A DNA stretch of 64,000 nt from Halosimplex pelagicum (GTDB lineage: Archaea; Halobacteriota; Halobacteria; Halobacteriales; Haloarculaceae). The stretch's first letter is position 1; each line of letters begins with the position of its first letter. The stretch covers positions 1,302,001 through 1,366,000 of the forward strand of contig NZ_CP058909.1 in assembly GCF_013415905.1 (NCBI RefSeq). Direction: 5' to 3'. Made by a program: the position numbers and the translations under genes. The notes beneath the pieces were generated by a model that worked only from the letters and a program-made list of their open reading frames with translations, was not told the DNA's origin and ran no database searches. Below, one piece after another: positions 24,676 to 35,028 of the stretch.

Positions 24676-24948
24676 TCAGCGATCGTGCAGCCGGATCGTC
24701 AGCTCGGACTCGTCGATCTGCACCTGATATCGCTCGATCGAAAACGAGACACTCGCGTGTTCGCTGTCCCGAACGAGCTGATTGAGTGCATCAGGATCGA
24801 TGTGGTCGGAAAGCCGTGGCTCGACGAGCGCCGCAGGGCTGCAATTCTTGATGGTCGCGAGCGCGGCGACGATCGCGTGACTTGGCGGCGTCTCGGTACA
24901 GTCGTACTGGCGCTGGAGCGCGACCCGAGACGTAACAGATCCGTCCAT
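24676..24948 (-). CDS. stand-alone HalOD1 output-domain protein
   Basis: A 90-residue protein, MDGSVTSRVALQRQYDCTET, containing the HalOD1 pattern: an N-terminal helix pair (SHAIVAALATIKNCSPAALV), the conserved HIDPDALNQLVRD helix, and C-terminal strands VSFSIERYQVQIDE. HalOD1 is a haloarchaeal output domain of signalling proteins and also occurs alone. The partner is unknown. The start is the ATG at 24948; an in-frame extension of 8 residues is less likely. Confidence 0.75.
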   Translation of the reverse strand: MDGSVTSRVALQRQYDCTETPPSHAIVAALATIKNCSPAALVEPRLSDHIDPDALNQLVRDSEHASVSFSIERYQVQIDESELTIRLHDR

Positions 24949-25072
24949 CTTGTGACAACACAACGACGGCAACCACGGTAGCCCTTCGGTTGGCTATAGC
25001 CCACTCGACCGCGAGTACTGACCCCGAACCCGAGGACTGCGCCGGGAGTGGGACCCCGCCGCGCTACCGTGC

Positions 25073-25117
25073 CTTCTGTAACAAACCAACTGCTGAGAGA
25101 GTCATCTGTTACATAAG
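25073..25117. repeat. 45-bp bipartite palindrome, copy C
   Basis: Left arm CTTCTGTAAC (one mismatch) and right arm GTTACATAAG, with a 25-bp spacer. Outer length is exactly 45 bp, as in the two copies in the origin region more than 22 kb away. It lies about 130 bp upstream of the membrane protein gene at 25251. Confidence 0.65.
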
Positions 25118-25250
25118 ACACGAGATCCCATCCGTACGAACCCCGGATCAACTCGCTGTCGGGCCAACACAGCACCACATCACCCTCAGGTAGTGCCGGT
25201 ACCATTTTGTATGAGAACTGGAATTACCTCTCTATGGAACGTGGGATGCG

Positions 25251-25850
25251 ATGTCACTAGCCGAGATCCGGCGACCGACGAATCGCCGCGAACGGTACCG
25301 CTTCATGGCGCTGGCCGCGAGCAAGCCGTTCGCAGTCGGGGCGATTCTCGTTCCTCTACTCCTCCCCGTGGTGGGCTATCTCTCGGGCAATTACCGAGCT
25401 ATGTTCACCGTCCACCTGTTCCTCGGTGCCTTCTGGTTCGGGACCGCGGTGCTCGGGGCGGTCGTCCTCGGGCCCGTCATGGGCAGTCTCTCCGAGGAGG
25501 CAAACGCCGAGTTCGCCGAGGGGTTCGTCCCAAGGATGAACCTGCTGATGGAGCCGGTCTCGGTCGGCGTCGTCGGCTCCGGCATCGGCCTCGCTGATAT
25601 GATGGGCCTGTGGGCGTCCCCGACGCCGTCGCTGTGGGCGGCGCTCGCACTCGCGGTTGCGCTGCTCGTCCTCGGGTTCGGCCCGCTGCACACGTTCACG
25701 GCGGGGATGTTCGACGAGATCGCCGCCGAAGACACCGACCACGAGCGCCTCGCCAGCCTGAACAAGAAGTACGGCATGCTAAGCATGGTCGAACTGCTGC
25801 TCATGATCGCCATCGTCGCCACCATGTCCGGCCTGCGCTGGGGATTCTGA
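25251..25850 (+). CDS. four-helix membrane protein of unknown function
   Basis: A 199-residue protein with about four transmembrane helices (SKPFAVGAILVPLLLPVVGY; FTVHLFLGAFWFGTAVLGAV; LWAALALAVALLVLGFGPLH; MLSMVELLLMIAIVATMSGL). The His in VHLF and the arrangement recall DUF2269/CopD-like small membrane proteins, but the match is weak. It lies 112 bp upstream of the large ATPase gene on the same strand. Whether they share a promoter is unclear. Confidence 0.7.
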   Translation: MSLAEIRRPTNRRERYRFMALAASKPFAVGAILVPLLLPVVGYLSGNYRAMFTVHLFLGAFWFGTAVLGAVVLGPVMGSLSEEANAEFAEGFVPRMNLLMEPVSVGVVGSGIGLADMMGLWASPTPSLWAALALAVALLVLGFGPLHTFTAGMFDEIAAEDTDHERLASLNKKYGMLSMVELLLMIAIVATMSGLRWGF

Positions 25851-25962
25851 CCGCGACGTTGGTACTGCCGCCTCCGTTCGATTCGTGCGTCTAGTGGTAC
25901 CGCTCACCAAACCAACTACCGGACCGTGACGCACAAATGGATCCGGCCGCTGTCCGGCGAAA

Positions 25963-28900
25963 ATGCCGACTCGCGATGAGGGACTGACGGCCGACCGAAC
26001 GTACGTCGAGATTCGGCCGACGACGACCGCGATCACGCCGGCGCACGTCACGACCGCCGTTCGTGCGCTCCACGGAACAGCCGACGACCCACCGACTATC
26101 GAGATGCTGCTGCTCACGAGCGGTGATGAGGACGGCGTCTCCTATTACTTCGGTGCGGACAGCATCGAGACCGATCGCCTCCGTGCCAAGTTGCGCCGCG
26201 CGCTCCCGACCGGCTACGAACTGACCACGACGACGACCTCCTTGGCCACAGCACTAACGACCGACCCCACCGACGCACCTGTCGCCGACCCCACCGAACA
26301 CGACGCCGAACAAGCCATACCACTGGCCGACCGCTCGGTCGCTGGCCTCGAAATCCAGGCCGCCGAGCAACGAGCGGGCGACTGGCAGACCCGCCTCAGA
26401 ACAGTCGCGGAACTCACCGAAGACGACCGGACGAACTGGCCGCTGACGACCGTTGTCGACGCCCTCGCCGACGCCGAGGTGCCGACCGTCTACCAGGCGT
26501 TGCTCGAACCGAAGGCCGACTGGCAGACCGAGGCCCACGCGACCATCGACGAGTATCACTACCCCCAGCGCGGGCTCGGGGATGTGATTCTCGAGGCGCT
26601 CGTGCCCGGGATGGAGTCAGAGTTCGAGCGCCTGTCGAGCGACGAAGTCGCTGCCGAATACCGCTCGCGCATCGAGAGCATCGAGGCGGCCGACGCCCGC
26701 GCGTCCTTCCGAGTCAACACGCGGGTGGTCGCCTTCGGGGCAGACTCGGCGTCCACCGAGGCGCCGCTGGCTGATATCGACGGCGCGTTCGCCGAGGTGG
26801 GCCAGAATCACTACCAACTGACGACCACACGCTATGCCCACGGCAGCGACGGTGCTGCGTCGCTCGCCGACGACCTCGCCACGCGGACGATGCGGTCCGT
26901 CGCACTGAGTCGCCGCCTCGAACGCCGCCTGAACGTCTCGATCCCGTTGTCCACGAACATCCACCCGCGGATCGTCGCCGACCCGACGACGGTCGGGCAG
27001 TTCTGTCTCGTCGGCGGCGCGAACCTCCCAGAACGGGCAACCCAAGCCATGGAGACACGAACTGGCGAGCGAACCGCCATTCCGCTACCGCCCGACAGCA
27101 CGCTCGACACTTACCGAACCGACGGATACACGCTCGGCATCCCCCAGACCAGCGATCGCGCGGATGCCTCGGAGCCGATTGCCGTCCCGCCCGATCTCCA
27201 ACACCGCCACCAGTTCATCGCCGGTGGCACGGGGTCGGGTAAGAGCGTGCTCGGGACGAACGGGTTGCTCGCCAATCACGCGGCGACGGAGGGCGCGACC
27301 GTCATCATCGAGTCCAAGGACGGCCAGATGGCCGACGACTACGAGCGGGCTCACTACGCCGAGTACGGCTCCCTCGAATCGGTCTATCGCTTCGACGCGG
27401 CCAGGCAGGTACCCGCGACGCCGTTTTTCGACGTGACTCGCCAGCAGGCCTCTGGCATCGCTCGCTCGCAAGCCGTCGAGGACGTGGCCGACCACTTCGA
27501 GGAACTCTTGCGGGCGATCATGGGCACCGAGCAGTTCGACCAGGCGTTCACTTCCTCGACGGTCATCGAGGCGATCGTCAAGGCGATGTTCGACCCCGTT
27601 CACGGCAACGATCAGTTCACGCTGGACGAGCTCCAACAGCGGATCAGCCGCTTCGCCGAGACCGGTCACGCGCCGCCGGTCGTCGACGAGGGGTTGCGCC
27701 GCGAACTCCAGCGGATCGCCGACAACAGCGAGGACACGTTTCAGGAGATCGTCGCCGGCGCCGCCCGCCGGATCGGCACGGCCGCCATGGACAGCCGGAT
27801 CGCCCCGCTGTTCAACTACGCCCCACAGGCCGACGGTGAGCGTCCCGCCGTGCCCATCGACTGGCGAGCCAAACTCGACGAGGATTGTGTCATCATCATC
27901 GACACGAGCAAGCTCCACGAGGAGCCCCAGCGCGTCGTGACGCTGGTCGTCCTCTCACAGCTGTGGACGGCACTGCAACGGCGCGACCGCGAGCACCGAC
28001 AGGGTCACGCGGTCGGTGACCCGCCGCTGGTGTCCGTCCACATCGAAGAGGCTGCGACCGTCGCCGCCTCGGGCATCCTCGCGGATCTCCTCCGCGAGGG
28101 GCGCAGTTTCGGCGTCGGCGTCACCCTCTCGTTGCAGTACCCGCGCCAGCTCAAGCGCGTCGACGAAGCGACCTACGAGGAGGCCATCAACAACATCGGC
28201 ACGGTCGTCACGGGCCGGGTCACCGACGACCCGGCACTGGCCAAGCGCCTGGCGACCGACGACATGCCGCCCGAGGCGGTCGCGACGCGGCTGGGCCGGC
28301 TCGGGGCCGGCGAGTGGCTGGTCTCGCTCCCGTCGCCGTTCGGCAATGAGCCGCCGCGGCCGCTCCTCTTGGAGTCGTTGCCGCTCCCGCCGGGCCACCC
28401 TGAAGGCGACGATCCGCTTTCGGCTGCCCAGCAGGCGACCTTCGAGGCCGCACAGACCCAGCGCAGCGAGCGTACCCGTCGCCACGGCGTTTCGGTCACG
28501 CCGGCGGCTCCAGTGGCGAGTGGTGGAGCCGACAGCGACGACACAGACGACGAGGGGACCGAACCGACGAGAGGGACCGAACACGGCCCTATCGAGACGA
28601 CACTGCCGTTCACGCGTCGCCTGCCCGCGGGCGTCTCGTATCACGAGCCGTCGGCGTCGCTCGTCTGTGATGCCTGTGAGACGCGCTACGGACGCCGGCT
28701 GTCGGAACTCCTCGCGGCCGTCGACTGTCACGGCGACCGCAGCGACATCGACCGGCTGAACGTCCCGCCGCTCCATGTTGGCCTGACCCTCTCGCCCGGC
28801 GAGCGCTCGACGCTAGAGTATTCCGACAGCCAGCTCGTCTTCCTCCAGCTCGTCTACAACGCCCACCAGCAACGCTACGACCGCGACTGGGAGTACGACA

Positions 28901-29559
28901 TCGTCCGCGACGGGATGGAGCCGTTGCGGGCCTACGCCGGCCTCTCCGACGACGAGTTCGAACGGGTCGTCCTCGACGGACTGCTCACCGTCGACGGTGA
29001 CTACCCCCATACCCTCTACACGGTCACCGCCGATGGTCGGGAGGTCATCGGTGCTGCCCATCGCGAGGGGCGTGCCCACGGCGACGGCGTCGGCGACCTC
29101 AGCGAATCGAGCTTGCACGTCATGATGGTCGAGTCGATGGCCCGGGCCTTCGAGTCGCGATTCGTCGACGACTCCGACCACGCCGCCGTGACCGTTGAGA
29201 CGTACTACCCGGTCGACGACGGGCGGCTCGACGTTGCGGTCCTCGACGGCGACGGCGATGTCCTCGTCACGGGCGAAGCCGAGCGGTCGAATCACGACAC
29301 GCTCCGGGCGGTGCCGGCCGACTACGACAAGATGGCGGCCTGCGATCCCGACCGGGCGTTCTGGATCGTCGAGGGTCGTAGCGAGGGTCACGAGATCATT
29401 CGGGCACTCCACAACCCCGGCTCGGGTGACCCACGCGTCGATAGGACTTACAGTGAGTCCTACGCGCTCACGCGGATCGCATTCGACGAACCGGGCTTTA
29501 CCGACATCTACACCATCGGCTCGTTCCACAACCAGTTCCTCGACACTGCCGGCGAGTGA
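25963..29559 (+). CDS. large HerA/VirD4-like DNA-translocating ATPase with possible C-terminal nuclease domain
   Basis: A 1198-residue protein. Residues 1-400 are an N-terminal region without a recognised motif. Walker A GGTGSGKSVLG is at 421-428, VIIIDTSK around 647, and Walker B HIEEAATVA around 694-699. A Gln motif (LSLQYPRQLKRVDEATYEEA) then GTVVTGRVTDDPALAKRLA is typical of HerA/TraD/VirD4 pumps. A CDACE pair (C902, C905) with C922 suggests a zinc knuckle. Near the end GRLDVAVLDGDGDVLVTGEAER places D1090, E1105 and E1107 as in PD-(D/E)xK-like folds. A hexameric DNA pump for conjugation or DNA processing is the likely role; the nuclease is inference. Confidence 0.8.
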   Translation: MPTRDEGLTADRTYVEIRPTTTAITPAHVTTAVRALHGTADDPPTIEMLLLTSGDEDGVSYYFGADSIETDRLRAKLRRALPTGYELTTTTTSLATALTTDPTDAPVADPTEHDAEQAIPLADRSVAGLEIQAAEQRAGDWQTRLRTVAELTEDDRTNWPLTTVVDALADAEVPTVYQALLEPKADWQTEAHATIDEYHYPQRGLGDVILEALVPGMESEFERLSSDEVAAEYRSRIESIEAADARASFRVNTRVVAFGADSASTEAPLADIDGAFAEVGQNHYQLTTTRYAHGSDGAASLADDLATRTMRSVALSRRLERRLNVSIPLSTNIHPRIVADPTTVGQFCLVGGANLPERATQAMETRTGERTAIPLPPDSTLDTYRTDGYTLGIPQTSDRADASEPIAVPPDLQHRHQFIAGGTGSGKSVLGTNGLLANHAATEGATVIIESKDGQMADDYERAHYAEYGSLESVYRFDAARQVPATPFFDVTRQQASGIARSQAVEDVADHFEELLRAIMGTEQFDQAFTSSTVIEAIVKAMFDPVHGNDQFTLDELQQRISRFAETGHAPPVVDEGLRRELQRIADNSEDTFQEIVAGAARRIGTAAMDSRIAPLFNYAPQADGERPAVPIDWRAKLDEDCVIIIDTSKLHEEPQRVVTLVVLSQLWTALQRRDREHRQGHAVGDPPLVSVHIEEAATVAASGILADLLREGRSFGVGVTLSLQYPRQLKRVDEATYEEAINNIGTVVTGRVTDDPALAKRLATDDMPPEAVATRLGRLGAGEWLVSLPSPFGNEPPRPLLLESLPLPPGHPEGDDPLSAAQQATFEAAQTQRSERTRRHGVSVTPAAPVASGGADSDDTDDEGTEPTRGTEHGPIETTLPFTRRLPAGVSYHEPSASLVCDACETRYGRRLSELLAAVDCHGDRSDIDRLNVPPLHVGLTLSPGERSTLEYSDSQLVFLQLVYNAHQQRYDRDWEYDIVRDGMEPLRAYAGLSDDEFERVVLDGLLTVDGDYPHTLYTVTADGREVIGAAHREGRAHGDGVGDLSESSLHVMMVESMARAFESRFVDDSDHAAVTVETYYPVDDGRLDVAVLDGDGDVLVTGEAERSNHDTLRAVPADYDKMAACDPDRAFWIVEGRSEGHEIIRALHNPGSGDPRVDRTYSESYALTRIAFDEPGFTDIYTIGSFHNQFLDTAGE

Positions 29560-30642
29560 GGACTCAGTCGAGTGGGTGTAAACCGACTTGCTGTCTCAGT
29601 TCACCATCGAAACACACAGCCGGAGCCGCCGATCTCGTTCCACTCGAAGCGGTGGTGTGTTGGGACTGTCCGCTCCAGCGTCGGTCCTCTCTGGGCAGCA
29701 ACCAGCGCGCAAATGCGATCGGTCGTCTCATTGGTGGGCTATTGGGGTCGAATTCGGCGGAATCATGGGTATCTGCCCACTCAATCGGCAAATTTCGGGT
29801 GAATTCGACCGGCAGAACGAGGTACACGGCCGCAATCTCCCGCAATCGGAGTTCTCTGTGGGAATGTACTGTGGTGCTGGTGTCTGTAGTGGCGGCCACC
29901 GCAGCCGGACACTGCCGTCTTCTATTGAATCAGGCGTACGCGGGCCATACGACGCGACATTCGAGTCACCAATCGGGGTCCGACCCGCATCTTCGAGCGC
30001 CTAATTCGCGGCATATCCCCCGTGTACCGCGGGTAACGCGTCGGGTCTCGAATGGGAGGTCTCGATACTCGATTCAGATCAGCTGTCGTCTGGCTTGCGT
30101 CACTGCCTGTCCAGTCGGGTCTGGCGCTGGCTCGCAAGAAATCGGCTCTCTGGCTTTGGCCGTCCAAGCGACTCGTCAATGGTCGAGATGGCCGGCTTTT
30201 TCCCGCGAACGATGCTTGTACGCCGGATATCTTGCTTTCAGCCAGCACTCTCGAAACAATCGGCGACCAAGATTGCGAGATTCTGGGGGTTAGAGACTAT
30301 CTTGACTGGGATATCTCAGAATGCCACCGATCGGTCAGTCCGGTTCTGTCCTGCTCGCTCGCCTCTTCAGTCAGTACACGCTATAAAACACACAATATTG
30401 CGGGGCAGCGGGACAATGTACTGACCGCTCTCTGCCTAGTGCCAAGGGACTGGACACGATCTCGCCTGCAAGCGCCCGTGAAATGGAGATGTACTGGGGG
30501 TGGCGGTGAATTAGCTTTCCATCCTACCGGCGACACTCCTAGGTGGACTGCTGATCAGTGTCGCCATCTTCGGCAGATCCACAACCCTGATTTCCACTGG
30601 AACGAATAAATCGCTCGTCGATCAGAGGGTCGGCTCCCGGGG
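29560..30642. other. 1.1-kb region without a convincing gene
   Basis: Frames on both strands are open for up to 245 codons, but their composition (high Ser, Arg, Cys, low Asp/Glu) is not haloarchaeal. TATA-like sequence (CGCTATAAAACACAC, about 30380) is present. No transposase motif or repeat is recognised. It may be decayed DNA or hold a noncoding RNA. Confidence 0.5.
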
Positions 30643-31950
30643 TCAGGTGGAGCCGAACGGGAGCAACCCTCGCAAGCGTGCCCCGACCGTCCGGATGTCG
30701 CTGTGGTCGTCTGGATCGGCGTCGCGTTCCTCGCGAAGGGCAGCCAACTCGTCGGCGAGTCGTTCGTTTTCCGCCTCGAGTCGCTGGACCTGTGACTGGA
30801 GATCGGCGATCACCGAGAGGTGGTGGTCCTCGCGAGCCTGGAGTTCCGACAGCTGCTCACGCAACGCGTAGCCCTCGGACGGTTCGTCACTGCCGCTCGT
30901 CTGCGTCGCTGTTGGCTGCTCGGACTCCTCGGTCATCGAATCACTGGCCGCCGAGCCATCGTCGGGTGACCCGCCGGTCGGCTGGTAGAACTCGTCGGTC
31001 CCCTGGAGGACGCGCTCGATCGTCTTCTCGCCGTAGGTACTCCCGTCGGCGTAGTGTTGTTCGTCCCACTTCTCGCGCATGAGTCCGGAGTCTCTGAACA
31101 GCCGGTCGATCTGGTCACGCTCACCGCCCGTCCAGAAGGCCAGCAGCGCACAGAGCGCCATGTCGGCCTCCGAGTGACTTTCGTAGCCGCTCGTCTGCCC
31201 GTTCCACAGGCGCGTGAACTTCTCCCCGTTCGCTGCGGCCCGCGCTCGTTCGACGACCTCGGTATCGCTCAACTCGTTGTCCGGTGTGGACCCATTTTGT
31301 TCGGCTCCCGCTGACTGGGTGGCAGCAGTCGAGTCTGCCTCCGAGTCTGGCGCTGACTCTGTCGGTTGCGCTTGCTGGTCTGCTGTGGCATCGGCTTCGG
31401 ACGGTTCGCTGGCGACGTACTCGGCCTGTACCGTCGCGAGTTCGTTCGAGCGGGACTCGACAGTAGTCGGCGTTCCATCGACGTGGTCGCCGGTCACGGT
31501 GAAAAAGCGGGCCTCCTCGTACAGCTCGACCCACCCCTTTCGACTCCGGTCGCCCGGCAGCGTGCCGGAACAGATGACGTGAACGCCCGTTCCGGATGGG
31601 CTTACCTCCGTGTACGAGGCGAGGCGGTCGACGATGTCAGCGGCGTCGTCGGTCAGCGTCGCTGTTTCCGGGATTCGGCACTCGTCGAGGTCGACGCCCA
31701 CGAGCGGATCGTCTTCGGTAAACACGAAGCCCATCCCATCGACCGTCTGTGTCTCGAGTGCTTCGTGGGCAGTCTCGAACGATGTCCAGGTCTCGCCGTC
31801 GGTCACCGACCCGAATCCGCCCGTGTGGGGATTAATTGGAACCTTTGTTTCCGTCCCGCTCCGCTCCTGTGTCCGCCAGCAGACCCACTGGTCGTAAGTT
31901 AACAGTTCGTCTGGTAGCATGTCCGCTGTCACAGATCTCGGTTCGTCCAT
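30643..31950 (-). CDS. archaeo-eukaryotic primase (NrS-1-like) with coiled-coil tail
   Basis: A 435-residue protein from the ATG MDEPRSVTADMLPDELLTYD. AEP motifs are visible: GVDLDEC with D87 and D89, SGTGVH at 119-124, FFTVTGDH at 149-156. LSDTEVVERARAAANGEKF and AFWTGGERDQIDRLFRDSGL form the helical domain usually following NrS-1-type primase cores. A Gln/Ser/Glu-rich linker and a coiled coil (about 370-420, LQSQVQRLEAENERLADELA) end the protein. No helicase domain is present. It probably makes primers for replicon replication; the coiled coil may contact another replication protein. The frame can start 12 codons earlier, with less support. Confidence 0.8.
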   Translation of the reverse strand: MDEPRSVTADMLPDELLTYDQWVCWRTQERSGTETKVPINPHTGGFGSVTDGETWTSFETAHEALETQTVDGMGFVFTEDDPLVGVDLDECRIPETATLTDDAADIVDRLASYTEVSPSGTGVHVICSGTLPGDRSRKGWVELYEEARFFTVTGDHVDGTPTTVESRSNELATVQAEYVASEPSEADATADQQAQPTESAPDSEADSTAATQSAGAEQNGSTPDNELSDTEVVERARAAANGEKFTRLWNGQTSGYESHSEADMALCALLAFWTGGERDQIDRLFRDSGLMREKWDEQHYADGSTYGEKTIERVLQGTDEFYQPTGGSPDDGSAASDSMTEESEQPTATQTSGSDEPSEGYALREQLSELQAREDHHLSVIADLQSQVQRLEAENERLADELAALREERDADPDDHSDIRTVGARLRGLLPFGST

Positions 31951-32068
31951 CGCGGTCGTGCATCCGGACAGGTCACGGATCGACAAGAGTATTCGCTTCC
32001 AGTCGTGCGATTTTCGAGCTGAATCTGAATGACCGAGATTCTCCGAAAGTAGTTCGCCCAGTCTGCTC

Positions 32069-33360
<1,292 letters not shown>

Positions 33361-33428
33361 CAACAATTATTTCGGGAGTCGGCCCTGCTGGTCTCGGTGG
33401 TTTGTGACAGAGAGTTCACGCGCTTCCT

Positions 33429-33449
33429 CCCACCCCTAATAGGGGTGGG
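33429..33449. repeat. orphan IS1341-type terminal hairpin
   Basis: Perfect arms CCCACCCCT and AGGGGTGGG around AAT, followed by GCTTCC. It has the form of an IS1341 right end but lies between elements D and E and belongs to neither. It probably marks a lost third element. Confidence 0.45.
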
Positions 33450-33481
33450 CTTCCGTGCTGTTCCGCTGTGATTGATATCCT

Positions 33482-33610
33482 CCTCCGCGTGAACGCGGAG
33501 GAATCCCGACCGCGTTTGGGATATTAGGGTTTGCAGTCTACCACTTGGTCCTGCGGTTGGAATCCGCTGGACAAGTCATATAGGTGGACTGCGGGCTGTG
33601 CCAACCAGCC
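33482..33610 (-). ncRNA. right end / candidate omega-RNA of element E
   Basis: Terminal hairpin CCTCCGCG-TGAA-CGCGGAGG (33482-33501). Further in, GCAGTCCACC (minus strand, about 33590) can pair with GGTAGACTGC (about 33535-33544), enclosing inner hairpins. The region overlaps the last codons of tnpB. The decayed element at 13144 has the same outer stem and terminal hairpin. Confidence 0.45.
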
Positions 33611-34845
33611 GGTACTCCTATCCCCGAACAACTGCCCGGAAGACTCGGAATTACTTTCCTTGTTGATGCTGAGTCGGATGTTCTCCGCTCCGTTCACGTC
33701 CGCGTTGAATGCCCCATCGCACTCCTCGCAGACGTACAGGCCACGCTCGACGCGCTGGCTGTCGTCCTCTCTACCGCACATACAACACGTCTTGCTCGTG
33801 GCACTCTCGTCCACTTCCATGACTTCGATCCCCTCGACCTTCGTTTGTATTCGAGGATGTTGGTGAAGCGGTCGAATGCCCACCCGTGTAGGTCGAGGTT
33901 GCCATGCTTGCCCCAGTTTTTCGAGTCGCCGTTCTCGTCCTCATGGACGCCTTCCAAGTTTCCGACATTGACACGTCCAACACCCTTCTCGATACATCGT
34001 TGGACGATGTTTTTGGCGAGACTGTGGAAGAAGTGGGTACGGCGTTCCGACCACTTCGCATGGAGGCGTGTGGCTCGTTCACCACCGCTGTCGTCGCACT
34101 TGGCAATTTCCTTCGGGAAGTAGTACCCGTCCTGTTTCAGACGGTTTCCGGGGTACAGGTCGGCGTCTTCGGTACTGTAGGCGACAGCGGCGAAGTTGCT
34201 GATGCCGAGATCGATGCCCGCCGTCTCGTTGCCGGGAGCGGTGGGTGTCTTGATTTCGTCTTTGCAGACGAGGTGCAGTTCCCATCGTCCCTTCGCGTTG
34301 TCGTAGACGGCGCGCACCTGTTGCAGATTCTCGACGGTGACGCCGGGGCGCGTCTCGTACTTGACGAGGATGTACTCCCACGATCGGGGGTGTTCCTTGT
34401 GGTTCGCGCCCTTCGAGAGTCGCACACGGTTGTTCTTGGTGTCGTGGCGGATGCCGTTCTGCTTCCACGTCACCGTGGTTCGCGGGTGTTCTTCGTGGAC
34501 GCGATTGCCGTCGTTGTCGTAGTAGTTGCGTTTGCGGTAACCGGGCGGATTCGCCCTGTCGTCGGACTTCCGTTTACCGTACCACGAGTTGAAGGCTTCA
34601 GCGAGTTCCTCCAGAACGCGCTGACTGGACTGCGAATGCAGCCCCTTGTACTTTGGATGGGTCTTCAACTCGTCTTTCAACGCCTCGTGGTTGGGAATCT
34701 CGCCCGTCTCCTCCCAGACTTCTCGGGAGTGGTAGTTGGCGACGTTCCAGAGCTTGCTGGCGCTCCACCCGTGGCGGTTGAGCATCTCAGCTACTTGGGA
34801 GTGGTTGCGGATTTTCACTTGATGGGTGCGGTGGACTTCCAACAT
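33524..34845 (-). pseudogene. tnpB: tnpB of element E, broken by one frameshift
   Basis: The first frame (34845 down to about 33843) encodes MLEVHRTHQVKIRNHSQVAE through GWAFDRFTNILEYK with D212 (GIDLGISNFAAV) and E298 (VNVGNLEGV). One base is missing around 33840-33846. The rest continues in another frame as KVEGIEVMEVDESATSKTCC, CEECDGAFNADVNGAENIR and ends VVDCKP. The third catalytic Asp and the zinc site therefore lie outside the first frame. The TnpB subtype differs from B, C and D. A single deletion means the loss is recent. Confidence 0.85.
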
Positions 34846-35028
34846 TCTGAACGTCTGTATAACTGCTTATACTCGCGTCTCTTGCAAAGAGTGGTGTTTG
34901 GTGACGGTGGAATATCCAGCGGTGCTATCGACGGTGGGATGTGGAATGGGTTGTCGGATTCATCCCGGTCTCAAGGCGCAGGTATTCTCCTTGCTCTTTA
35001 TAACAGGGATGTTCAGATCGGTTGGCCC

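Noticed and set aside
26617..29529. several minus-strand frames of 140-280 codons
   Set aside because: All lie opposite the large ATPase, whose motifs are unambiguous.
29556..30293. 245-codon plus-strand frame after the ATPase
   Set aside because: Composition (Ser, Arg, Cys, Trp) and lack of motifs argue against coding. Several overlapping frames are equally open.
33830..33860. programmed frameshift in tnpB E
   Set aside because: No slippery heptamer or stimulatory structure is evident, and TnpB families are made from one frame. A simple deletion is likelier.
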